Origin: Flavobacterium degerlachei
Lineage (GTDB): Bacteria; Bacteroidota; Bacteroidia; Flavobacteriales; Flavobacteriaceae
Length of the DNA: 64,000 bases
Reading direction: 5' to 3'
NCBI RefSeq assembly: GCF_900106645.1
Contig: NZ_FNMV01000012.1
Location: 62,001-126,000 of the forward strand
Positions 1 to 6,932 of the stretch are shown one piece after another (within the stretch, counting starts at the first letter, position 1; each line of letters opens with the position of its first letter). Made by a program: the position numbers and the translations under genes. Under the pieces are notes generated by a model. It worked only from the letters and a program-made list of their open reading frames with translations. It did no database searches and was not told the origin of the DNA.

Positions 1-48
1 ATTCATTAAAGAATCTATACTGTCAAGGCTGAATAAATAGCCTGCCAT
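1..48 (-). CDS. Start of a gene cut by the window edge, downstream of a cytosine methyltransferase
   Basis: An ATG at 48 opens a minus-strand frame of 16 codons (MAGYLFSLDSIDSLMN) that runs without a stop off the left edge. It begins three bases after the stop of the methyltransferase at 52-1320, so the two are almost certainly co-transcribed. A gene in this position is often the partner restriction endonuclease or another part of the modification system. That is inference from position only; 16 residues are too few to recognise a family. Confidence 0.5.
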   Translation of the reverse strand, partial: MAGYLFSLDSIDSLMN

Positions 49-51
49 AAA

Positions 52-1320
52 TTAGGGGATGTTTATCTTGTTCTGTAATGAAATTCCAATTTTTTCTATA
101 ACTCCTACAACTAAAGCATTTCCCATGAAAAAAGCTCTTTTAGTATCTAAAATACCTTCAAGTTTTGTGTGATTATCTGGAAACATATTCAAGCGTTCAA
201 GTTCAATTGGTGTTAGTCTTCTTAGGCCTTCTTTTGTTGCAATAACATGTTTGAATCTTGATGGGGATTTGCCACCCTCACCAGTAATTATCGTTCTCGA
301 AGACTTATCTAATGGGTCTGGGAAATTCATACTTCCCTCACTATATTTGTATTCAAATCCTTCAGAATTTATTTTAGAATGACTTTTAGAACCTTTTAAA
401 TAGCTCCATTTGTCTAAGTCATTTTCGTTAATATAGAAGTCTTCATCAACTTTTCCAGACAACATTATATCTTTAATTGTTGTTTGTTTACCATCGTAAC
501 TTGGTATAGAATGAATAGTGGTGACCTCTCCATTTATCATTACTCCAGTATTTTCAAATAGACTTTTAGCGGTTCCTTTATTAAATTCATTTGAAATTTG
601 CACAATATCATTATCCAACGTGAAGAATTTAAAATTGTTTACGTTTTCAACGGAAACAGGGAAAGCTTCTGCTATTGTACCATTATTAAGAACCCATTCT
701 GTTGGGGTAGATTCAATTATTTGATTGAAAATTCTAGATGTGCTGTGGTATGCCAATATAAAAACTCTTCTTCGTCTTTGGGGTAATCCATATTCAGCAG
801 CATTTATGACTCTCCATTCAACTGCATATCCTAATTCATTTAAACTTTGTAGTATAATTGCAAAATCTCGACCTCTTTGACCAGATGGGGATTTAAGTAA
901 TCGGTCAACATTTTCAAGAAATAAAAACCTTGGTTTATTTTCTTTTTCATTCAGAATCTTATGGATTGACCACCATAAAACACCTTTTTTACCAATTAAT
1001 CCTTTTGAGTTTTTCAAAGTTGTAGCTACAGAATAATCTTGGCACGGAAATCCACCCACTAATAAATCATGGTCAGGAATCGTTTCAACATCTACTGATG
1101 CTATATCTTCATTGCTGTGATTTATTGTACCCCACCTATCTTCATAAACTTTTGAGGCGTGCTGAGCTTTTGTTGAAGGCTCCCACTGGTTACTCCATAC
1201 TACTTCAAATTCAGAATTAAGGTCTTCGCTATATCCACTAGTAGCTGATTTATTATCCCATCCCTCTAATCCAAGCCTGAACCCTCCTACACCAGCAAAT
1301 AATTCTGCAACTCTAGTCAT
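52..1320 (-). CDS. DNA (cytosine-5) methyltransferase, Dcm type
   Basis: This 422-aa protein carries the ordered motifs of C5-cytosine DNA methyltransferases. Motif I (FAGVGG) is at residues 8-13 and binds S-adenosylmethionine. PCQ at 92-94 gives the catalytic Cys93, ENV is at 136-138, QRRRR at 181-185, and a motif X-like GNALV lies near residue 400. The stretch of about 170 residues between motif VIII and the C-terminus is the probable target-recognition domain; the target sequence cannot be read from it. The length is normal for a single-domain type II methylase. A further gene starts three bases downstream at the window edge, and an XRE regulator is transcribed divergently, as in many restriction-modification loci. 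Whether it is part of a complete system or an orphan depends on the cut-off gene. Confidence 0.93.
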   Translation of the reverse strand: MTRVAELFAGVGGFRLGLEGWDNKSATSGYSEDLNSEFEVVWSNQWEPSTKAQHASKVYEDRWGTINHSNEDIASVDVETIPDHDLLVGGFPCQDYSVATTLKNSKGLIGKKGVLWWSIHKILNEKENKPRFLFLENVDRLLKSPSGQRGRDFAIILQSLNELGYAVEWRVINAAEYGLPQRRRRVFILAYHSTSRIFNQIIESTPTEWVLNNGTIAEAFPVSVENVNNFKFFTLDNDIVQISNEFNKGTAKSLFENTGVMINGEVTTIHSIPSYDGKQTTIKDIMLSGKVDEDFYINENDLDKWSYLKGSKSHSKINSEGFEYKYSEGSMNFPDPLDKSSRTIITGEGGKSPSRFKHVIATKEGLRRLTPIELERLNMFPDNHTKLEGILDTKRAFFMGNALVVGVIEKIGISLQNKINIP

Positions 1321-1422
1321 TTTTATTCCTTTAGTATAAATTAATTTTAACTTTCTTCACAAAAGTATTCAATTAGAAATAAAATTATTGATTTAATTGG
1401 TATAAATATAGTGTTCAATATA

Positions 1423-1453
1423 TTGCACATGTTTAATTGTTAACGTATATTTG
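1423..1453 (+). promoter_or_regulatory. Bacteroidota-type promoter for the small gene and XRE regulator
   Basis: TTG at 1423-1425 and TATATTTG at 1446-1453, 20 bases apart, match the Bacteroidota -33/-7 consensus (TTG, about 19-20 bases, TAnnTTTG). It lies in the divergent gap between the methyltransferase and the gene at 1534, facing the latter, so the message would have an untranslated leader of about 75 bases. Confidence 0.6.
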
Positions 1454-1533
1454 TTTAGGACTTAGCAAGATAAATAAACCTTATTTTTTAATCCAAAGTA
1501 GAGTAATAAATAGCACATAATTTTATAATTATC

Positions 1534-1776
1534 ATGAGCACATTCATAAATGAAGAAGAAAAACTAAAGCATCCATTTTATAAATTGATGGAATTAAGAG
1601 ATAATGCTTTGGAATCAGAATTAAATTCATGGTCAAGATTAGATTTAATAGAATGGCTTTGTTGGAATGACCGAAATGGCGTTTACAGGGATGATGAATC
1701 GTTGCATGAGTTTGGCAATATAGTTAGTAAAGAAGAAGCTATTGAAATTATTACCAGACAAATAACGAAAGCGTAA
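1534..1776 (+). CDS. Small acidic protein of unknown function, upstream of an XRE regulator
   Basis: This 80-aa protein is rich in Glu, Asp and Trp, with no signal peptide or membrane segment. I do not recognise the family. It starts at an ATG following a good promoter and ends three bases before the start of the HTH gene at 1780, so the two form an operon. The divergent position opposite the cytosine methyltransferase suggests a role in controlling or accompanying that system; nothing in the sequence proves it. Confidence 0.7.
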   Translation: MSTFINEEEKLKHPFYKLMELRDNALESELNSWSRLDLIEWLCWNDRNGVYRDDESLHEFGNIVSKEEAIEIITRQITKA

Positions 1777-1779
1777 ATA

Positions 1780-2037
1780 ATGGTAAATAGAGACTCTCAA
1801 CTAGAAAAGGATTCAATTGAAAATTACATCCATAACAGTCGCTTAAAAATGGGACAGAATATTCGTGAAATCAGAGAAAAAAGAGGTTATAGTCAAGATG
1901 AGTTAGCAGAAATCATGGGTGTAAACCGAACTACAATTTCCAAAATAGAAAATGGAAAATTTAGTTTTAGTATTGATTACTTAGCCAAATTCTCTTTGTT
2001 TTTAGATTTTAATTTTTCAATAGTTGATAACAAGTGA
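1780..2037 (+). CDS. XRE-family helix-turn-helix regulator
   Basis: This 85-aa protein has a Cro/C1-type HTH covering roughly residues 24-80, with the signature Ser-Gln-Asp-Glu-Leu-Ala followed by the recognition helix Asn-Arg-Thr-Thr-Ile-Ser-Lys-Ile-Glu-Asn-Gly. A second ATG (1849) just before the HTH is a possible alternative start. It is co-transcribed with the 80-aa gene and divergent from the methyltransferase. Controller (C) proteins of type II restriction-modification systems have this size and fold, so a controller role is plausible. A repressor of the mobile element is the main alternative. Confidence 0.85.
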   Translation: MVNRDSQLEKDSIENYIHNSRLKMGQNIREIREKRGYSQDELAEIMGVNRTTISKIENGKFSFSIDYLAKFSLFLDFNFSIVDNK

Positions 2038-2081
2038 TTTAGGCTAGAGGTATTTTAATACTTTAGCTGTTAGATTCTAAC

Positions 2082-2213
2082 TTAGTAAATTATTTTTTCT
2101 TTTTGATAAATCTTGCTCAATACTCCTCCAGTAGTTGAAATTACCTTCCCTTTTGGTACTCCTATTTTGTCAAGTAGCATAAGCATTTGTTTTGATGTTA
2201 GTTTTAGCTTCAT
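2082..2213 (-). CDS. Possible 43-aa small protein
   Basis: A minus-strand ORF of 43 codons begins at an ATG (2213) and encodes a basic peptide beginning MKLKLTSKQMLML. It contains a Gly-Val-Pro-Lys-Gly-Lys stretch and no Cys. An A-rich stretch precedes the start, as is usual for Bacteroidota. It occupies an otherwise empty 584-base gap. I do not recognise it; coding status rests only on start context and a compact, protein-like composition. Confidence 0.4.
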   Translation of the reverse strand: MKLKLTSKQMLMLLDKIGVPKGKVISTTGGVLSKIYQKEKIIY

Positions 2214-2495
2214 ATCTTTCTTTTAATGATAAATATCTCAGAATGCACCCAAACACCAATTAAAAAATAAATTATTCCGAAAAGTGAGGCTGTGCGCTCA
2301 CACAACATAATGAATTCATAGCTTTTACTAGTGATTATTAAATAATTCAATAGAACAAATACAGGAGCGTCTGAGCCCAATAGGTACGGATAAACTATTG
2401 ATTAATGCAAAAAATGGAACCAAATTTTCCCGTAAAATATTTTTTTCGATTTTGACCTCAACTAAAAAATAATTGCCTTTTTTCAGCCAGATATT

Positions 2496-2538
2496 TTTTT
2501 TGGATATCGATGGGGTCTATATATCGATATCCGAAAAA
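2496..2538. repeat. Inverted repeat, candidate replication origin or operator
   Basis: GGATATCGAT at 2502-2511 is repeated as its exact reverse complement at 2523-2532, with 11 bases between. Beyond a G-T position the T-run on the left and A-run on the right extend the pairing. It sits about 90 bases beyond the 3' end of the polymerase-like gene, in a 400-base AT-rich region without genes. An origin or an operator for the element is plausible but not shown. Confidence 0.55.
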
Positions 2539-2580
2539 GCCACTAATAGTTAGCGAGTAACGGTTAACTTGATATTACAT

Positions 2581-2616
2581 TAAACAACGGGGGAAGGGGC
2601 CTTCCTCCGTTGTTTA
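2581..2616. terminator. Strong 17-bp hairpin at the end of the polymerase-like gene
   Basis: Arms 2581-2597 and 2600-2616 pair along their full length with one G-T wobble (TAAACAACGG against CCGTTGTTTA at the ends). It begins six bases past the stop codon of the minus-strand gene at 2622. The T-run after it on the minus strand is weak (TTTAATG), so it may be a terminator, an mRNA-end stabiliser, or a cruciform linked to replication. Confidence 0.65.
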
Positions 2617-2621
2617 TACAT

Positions 2622-4433
2622 TTATGCAGAACCTAAAACATGGCTTTGAATAACATAGGTAGCTTTTGGGTTTAGCCTATCTCGAATCATTAAAACTTTG
2701 TCTTTAATAGTATCATTTTTTCCAAATACAATGGTGGCATCCACGAAATCCAATTGCTCACCATTATTGATTTTTTCCTGAAGCATTAATTTTACTCTAT
2801 CGCTGAAATTTATAGCTTCTACATCTATCTCCAATAATGAAGTCTTTTCAACTTTTGGTACATGTTTCCTTTTGATTCCATTCAACACAACTTTGGTTTC
2901 TTTTAGACTATCCATGATTGGATTCTGTTTTTCTTCATTAGACAATTTTGCTATTGTCTTAATTCCATATTGCTGAATTACTGTATCCATAACTTCTTTT
3001 ACTCTCTTTGCATAATCTGGATGAAAAAACAAAGCATCATACACGTACCCAACGAATATCCCTTCTTTATTCAGTTGCTGAATAACGGTTGTCATTACCT
3101 CAACTTCTTTTGCAAATAATCTACGTGAAGTAATCTTGTGTTTGTGCTGACTATTATATTTCTCGGAAATAACATTCTGAAGCATTCTCGGTTCATTTTG
3201 TTGATAATATGGATAAAGTGGAGATTGTTTCATTTGCCAAACTTCTTTATTAAAGAATGATAAATGTTCTTTTTTTACAGTCTTTACATCAATATTGAGC
3301 TCTAAACCTAAATCACCATGAGTTAAATAAGATGTGGACCCATCGTATAATGTAATTGTTATATTTGGATGCAGACAACTATAATCACTTTCTACAAGTG
3401 TTTTACCATTTACTAAAACCAAATTTCTTATCCAGCTCGGCATGAGGTCAAAAGAATCGACCACACGACCACCACTAGCCTCACCACCAACTGTGGGAAT
3501 CAAAAGACCATTATCAGTTAAATATTCAAATATCTCAATAGCATCTTCCACAAAAGAAAGTTCTTTATGATTTTTATAATATGACCTAGCATGTTTATTC
3601 AGTTTTATCAGTTTCTTGTTCTTCTTTGTCACGTATCCTGAAGCAATTAACCTTTCTGCTTCCTTATTAATTTGGTCCATAGTTGGTAGGGTAATGTCCT
3701 GATAGAATCTGATGAGGTTCTCGCAGATTGGATTCTTTTTGGCTTCACCTAAAACTCTGTAATAATGCTTATTTAGAAGGCTCCTAGCTTCTTTTGTCTT
3801 AAGGTCATAACTTACTATACCTTTACCTAAATAAGGCGGTGTTAAGCGATAAAAATGATTCTTTTCACCTTTAATGCTGACATGGTCACATTCAAGTATA
3901 GCACCTCTTTTTAAAGGTTCTTCAAGTGCCATGATTACATTTTTATAGGTCATAGGAGACAGACTTAAAAAATCACGTAGATATTCGGCTCGAAGTGATT
4001 TCCATCCATTAGGTTGGCTTCCATTTTTGATGTCAAAATAAGTGGAATTTAATTGAGTACAAAATAACAAACACAATTCAATTGCTACATCAATATCCTT
4101 ATGGATTTCTTTTAATAGTTTTCTCGAGACATATTTTCGGATTACATATTCTACTTTACTAGGTATCTTTATTCTATTATTATTGATTACGAATAGCGAT
4201 AATTGAGCAGAAATATCAGTAGTGATATTGTCATCATTATAGGCTGTAACCCTTGGTATATCTAGTACTTCTTTATCTTTAGGTAATGTATTATCTAAAA
4301 CATCATTAATGAATAGATAATATGAATGAAGATAGAATTTCCCTAGTAGTGACTTATAACTAAAGTTATCATGTAATTGGAAATTATTATCAAAAAAATA
4401 TAAATTTGATAATAGGGATTGGTTTTGTAGCAT
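2622..4433 (-). CDS. Mobile-element protein with family-A-polymerase-like motifs (possible replication protein)
   Basis: This 603-aa protein has no signal peptide. Two spaced acidic motifs stand out: ESDYSCLHPN with Asp350, and VGYVYDALFF with Asp466. They resemble motif A (DYS) and motif C (HD or YxD) of family A DNA polymerases and T7-like RNA polymerases. A basic region between them (around KHKITSRRLF) could correspond to the helix carrying motif B. Family-A-related polymerases carried by transposons, plasmids and viruses have been described (the TV-Pol family) and proposed to act as primase-polymerases; membership here is my inference from these motifs. The N-terminal 300 residues look like an unrecognised helical, DNA-binding-like region. 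A structured leader lies upstream and inverted repeats downstream, which fits a replication gene. Confidence 0.55.
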   Translation of the reverse strand: MLQNQSLLSNLYFFDNNFQLHDNFSYKSLLGKFYLHSYYLFINDVLDNTLPKDKEVLDIPRVTAYNDDNITTDISAQLSLFVINNNRIKIPSKVEYVIRKYVSRKLLKEIHKDIDVAIELCLLFCTQLNSTYFDIKNGSQPNGWKSLRAEYLRDFLSLSPMTYKNVIMALEEPLKRGAILECDHVSIKGEKNHFYRLTPPYLGKGIVSYDLKTKEARSLLNKHYYRVLGEAKKNPICENLIRFYQDITLPTMDQINKEAERLIASGYVTKKNKKLIKLNKHARSYYKNHKELSFVEDAIEIFEYLTDNGLLIPTVGGEASGGRVVDSFDLMPSWIRNLVLVNGKTLVESDYSCLHPNITITLYDGSTSYLTHGDLGLELNIDVKTVKKEHLSFFNKEVWQMKQSPLYPYYQQNEPRMLQNVISEKYNSQHKHKITSRRLFAKEVEVMTTVIQQLNKEGIFVGYVYDALFFHPDYAKRVKEVMDTVIQQYGIKTIAKLSNEEKQNPIMDSLKETKVVLNGIKRKHVPKVEKTSLLEIDVEAINFSDRVKLMLQEKINNGEQLDFVDATIVFGKNDTIKDKVLMIRDRLNPKATYVIQSHVLGSA

Positions 4434-4484
4434 GGTTTCATAATTATTCTGCTTTTATGTTATTTTTGGATTCTGCTTCTTTAA

Positions 4485-4529
4485 ACTGGGGCAGAACCCA
4501 GATAGGAGCTTACTCTATCTGGACCCAGT
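4485..4529 (-). promoter_or_regulatory. Structured leader of the polymerase-like gene
   Basis: ACTGGG (4485-4490) pairs with CCCAGT (4524-4529), and CCAGATAG (4498-4505) pairs with CTATCTGG (4515-4522), giving a two-part stem with a 9-base loop. CTGGG at 4486-4490 can also pair locally with CCCAG at 4497-4501, so two exclusive folds exist. It lies 50-95 bases upstream of the start of the 603-aa gene. Control of a replication protein by alternative RNA folds is known in plasmids; here it is inference. Confidence 0.45.
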
Positions 4530-4613
4530 AATTGCCTGCTACAGCAATATTAACAACGATACTTCTTTATATTGGAATAGTCAATAGGGAAATCATCTAA
4601 AACCATGTTTTTT

Positions 4614-5612
4614 TTAAATTTTCTTTAATGGAGAGACCAAATGAGCAATAACATCAACAGTCATTGCCAATCCAATTGCCTTTAGCTTATTAGTCTTGGA
4701 AACTTTTGGAACATCTGAAACATAACCATCAGGAATGGTCATAAGCCTTTCACTTTCTAATACACTAGGTAAACGATAACATCCATTTGGGAAATCATAT
4801 TCATCAAAGCCTAAACGAGATTTTCCTATGTATCCTGATTTGTGAAGTATAAATGGATATTCTAGTAATTTTTGTTCAGTTGGTTGGTCTGCAAATTTTT
4901 TGTCCTTATATATAAGGTTTCCAATATTCATTTTGTAGTATCTAAAAATTCCATTGGTTAGGGTGCAATTACTTCCTAATAATACATTAGCCTTTTCTTT
5001 GTCAACATATCCATTGACTACAATGTCTTGATACTTGATTGGTTTTGGTTCTGGAACTCCAACATTAGGAATGTTGGTCCAGTAAAGTCTTCTTCTATTA
5101 GCTGGAGCCAAATCTGCTGAATTTATCTTCACTAATTTCACATCATAGAATATTTCTGAAAGTTCACTGGTAATTATGTCTCGGTCCTTTGCAGTCATAC
5201 TTGCAACATTTTCCATTAGGAAGTATACTTTTTTCTTAATTGGTGCAAATAGATAGATGTCCCGAATGATTCTTTTTGCTTCATAAAACAATTTAGATTC
5301 TGTTCCTTCAAGTCCTCTTCTATCAACTGGATTAATGCTCGATAGATTTGTACATGGACTTCCAAAAACTATTAAGTCTATTTCACTTGCCAAGTCTATT
5401 CCTTCAATCTTGCAAACATCACCCAATTGGATAAAATTTGTATCACCAGAATAATGATGATTTTGGATTGCAAGAGCATGAGGACATATTTCGCTACTGT
5501 AGTATTTATTGATTTTAATTCCTGATTTTTCAAGTGCCAGTTTTGCACAACTTATTCCATCGAATAATGATAAGACATTTAGTCCTTCTTGGTTGGTTTG
5601 GGTTTGTTCCAT
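4614..5612 (-). CDS. Second DNA (cytosine-5) methyltransferase, phage or plasmid type
   Basis: The protein is 332 aa when started at the ATG at 5612. A longer reading from 5651 adds 13 residues unlike any methylase N-terminus and has no better start context. Motif I (FDGIS) begins near residue 17. SPC at 85-87 gives the catalytic Cys87 with Ser-Pro instead of the usual Pro-Cys-Gln context. ENV is at 134-136, NRRRLYW begins near 172, and a motif X-like stretch lies at the C-terminus. The short variable region suggests a small recognition domain. The Ser-Pro-Cys form with CTNLS is common in methylases carried by phages and mobile elements. No restriction enzyme gene is adjacent, so it is probably an orphan that protects the element or masks host sites. 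Confidence 0.85.
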   Translation of the reverse strand: MEQTQTNQEGLNVLSLFDGISCAKLALEKSGIKINKYYSSEICPHALAIQNHHYSGDTNFIQLGDVCKIEGIDLASEIDLIVFGSPCTNLSSINPVDRRGLEGTESKLFYEAKRIIRDIYLFAPIKKKVYFLMENVASMTAKDRDIITSELSEIFYDVKLVKINSADLAPANRRRLYWTNIPNVGVPEPKPIKYQDIVVNGYVDKEKANVLLGSNCTLTNGIFRYYKMNIGNLIYKDKKFADQPTEQKLLEYPFILHKSGYIGKSRLGFDEYDFPNGCYRLPSVLESERLMTIPDGYVSDVPKVSKTNKLKAIGLAMTVDVIAHLVSPLKKI

Positions 5613-5772
5613 AATATTTATCTGTTTTAGATAAATATTTCCCCATGTCAAAAAAGACTAAAAAAAAGCGGCCCATCATTTAATATTTTTAACAATCACA
5701 GTATTCACGGGGGTTAACACGTGAAAAAAAAATAAAATATTTTAATTATCCCTGGCGCAGGATGAAAATTCC

Positions 5773-5793
5773 TTGTACACTCGCAGTGTACAA
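5773..5793 (+). promoter_or_regulatory. Hairpin in the leader of the 103-aa gene
   Basis: TTGTACACT (5773-5781) and AGTGTACAA (5785-5793) form a perfect 9-bp stem with a CGC loop. CTAAAC follows directly, then the ATG of the next gene 17 bases after the stem. A smaller CCTG-GCG-CAGG hairpin and a TTCACG...CGTGAA repeat (5704-5725) lie just upstream. Similar stem-plus-CTAAAC leaders precede the genes at 8682 and 9366. Confidence 0.5.
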
Positions 5794-5809
5794 CTAAACA
5801 ATTAGAAAA

Positions 5810-6121
5810 ATGAGCACACAAACAAATACAATGGAAATAGCTAAAACAATATTGGAACAGATTCAATATGCGGACCGTTCTGCACTGATGGCTTGGGGAG
5901 CACAAAATTTCGCAGCGATTAGTGAATCAAAAGAATTTCAAGGTGGAGTCGCTTTTCAAGTAAATGGATTAACTCATCAAGGTTGGGTTAAAGTTTGCCT
6001 TCGTTGGGTAGATGATTATACGATTGTATTCATCAACAAAAAACGTGAAGTAGTAAAAACGTTTGACGGAGCTTATTGTGATATGTTAGTTCCTGTGATT
6101 GATTGGATAGAAGGAAAGTAA
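5810..6121 (+). CDS. Small conserved-looking protein of unknown function
   Basis: This 103-aa protein has no signal peptide or membrane segment. The first third is helical and acidic, and the rest alternates strands rich in Val, Trp and Phe (for example WVKVCLRWVDDY), which suggests a compact beta-rich fold. I do not recognise it. It follows a hairpin leader and precedes an inverted repeat and a serine recombinase. Small proteins of this kind are common on Bacteroidota mobile elements. It could be an accessory or anti-restriction protein, but nothing supports a specific role. Confidence 0.7.
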   Translation: MSTQTNTMEIAKTILEQIQYADRSALMAWGAQNFAAISESKEFQGGVAFQVNGLTHQGWVKVCLRWVDDYTIVFINKKREVVKTFDGAYCDMLVPVIDWIEGK

Positions 6122-6139
6122 TTCCTTTTTTTTGACTTG

Positions 6140-6179
6140 TCCGTTTTAGATATAGCCCATGGTTCTTTTCTAAAACGGA
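6140..6179. repeat. 11-bp perfect inverted repeat upstream of the serine recombinase
   Basis: TCCGTTTTAGA (6140-6150) and TCTAAAACGGA (6169-6179) are exact reverse complements, separated by 18 bases. The recombinase gene begins 97 bases further on. Serine recombinases of this size act on short dyad sites, so this may be its resolution site. It could equally be the terminator of the 103-aa gene, which ends 19 bases before it. Confidence 0.5.
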
Positions 6180-6275
6180 AGTTGAAAGTGAAAACCCAAC
6201 AAAACCGTTAGAATGTTTTAAAACAATTCGGACTCTAAAACTGAAACAAAATTCAACCTAAAATACCTATATATT

Positions 6276-6905
6276 ATGAAATATTATTTTTATTCTCGTA
6301 CCTCAACTGTTCTTCAAAATTCTGCTAGACAAATTGAATCGTTTAAGTCTCATGAGGGATTTGATACTTCAAAATTGTATGTTGAACGAATTCAAGGAAA
6401 TGTTCCGTTCATGGAAAGACCCGAAGCGGTTAAAATGTTTGATGAAATCACAAATCAATCTGAAAGATGCACTGTAGTTGTGGATTCGACCGACCGCTTG
6501 GGCAGAAATCTACTCGATATTTTAAATACAATATCTGTATTTAAAAAAAACCACATCAACTTAAAATCACTTAAAGAAGGATTTTCAACATTCTTGGATA
6601 ATGGTGAAGAAAATCCAATGGCTAATCTTGTAATTTCTGTAATGGGTTCAATTGGAGAAATGAGTCGTAATCAAATAAAAACTCGTTCTATGGAAGGGAT
6701 AAAAATCGCTCAGGCTCTTGGAAAATTCTCTGGAAGAAAAATTGGAGCGGTTCAAAGCGATGAAAAACTATTGGAGCGACACCAAACAGTAATGAAGAAA
6801 TTGCAAAAAGGTTTAACTGTTCGTGAGATTACTGAGATTACAGGTGCGTCAAGTGCAACAATTATAAAAGTTAAGAAAGTTATGGTAAATCGAAAAATGA
6901 TTTAG
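6276..6905 (+). CDS. Small serine recombinase (resolvase/invertase family)
   Basis: This 209-aa protein has the layout of the resolvase/invertase family. The N-terminal catalytic domain has YSRTS with the nucleophile Ser10 at the usual position, and DRLGRN at 73-78 with the conserved active-site Arg. A long helix (about 120-145) follows, then a C-terminal helix-turn-helix (about 180-203) for binding the recombination site. Such enzymes cut and rejoin DNA within short dyad sites to resolve dimers or invert segments. The 11-bp inverted repeat at 6140-6179 is a candidate site. The nearby polymerase-like gene suggests the pair belongs to a plasmid-like element, where a resolvase would keep it monomeric. 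Confidence 0.9.
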   Translation: MKYYFYSRTSTVLQNSARQIESFKSHEGFDTSKLYVERIQGNVPFMERPEAVKMFDEITNQSERCTVVVDSTDRLGRNLLDILNTISVFKKNHINLKSLKEGFSTFLDNGEENPMANLVISVMGSIGEMSRNQIKTRSMEGIKIAQALGKFSGRKIGAVQSDEKLLERHQTVMKKLQKGLTVREITEITGASSATIIKVKKVMVNRKMI

Positions 6906-6932
6906 GGTAGTCCATTATATCATACTTCTAAA

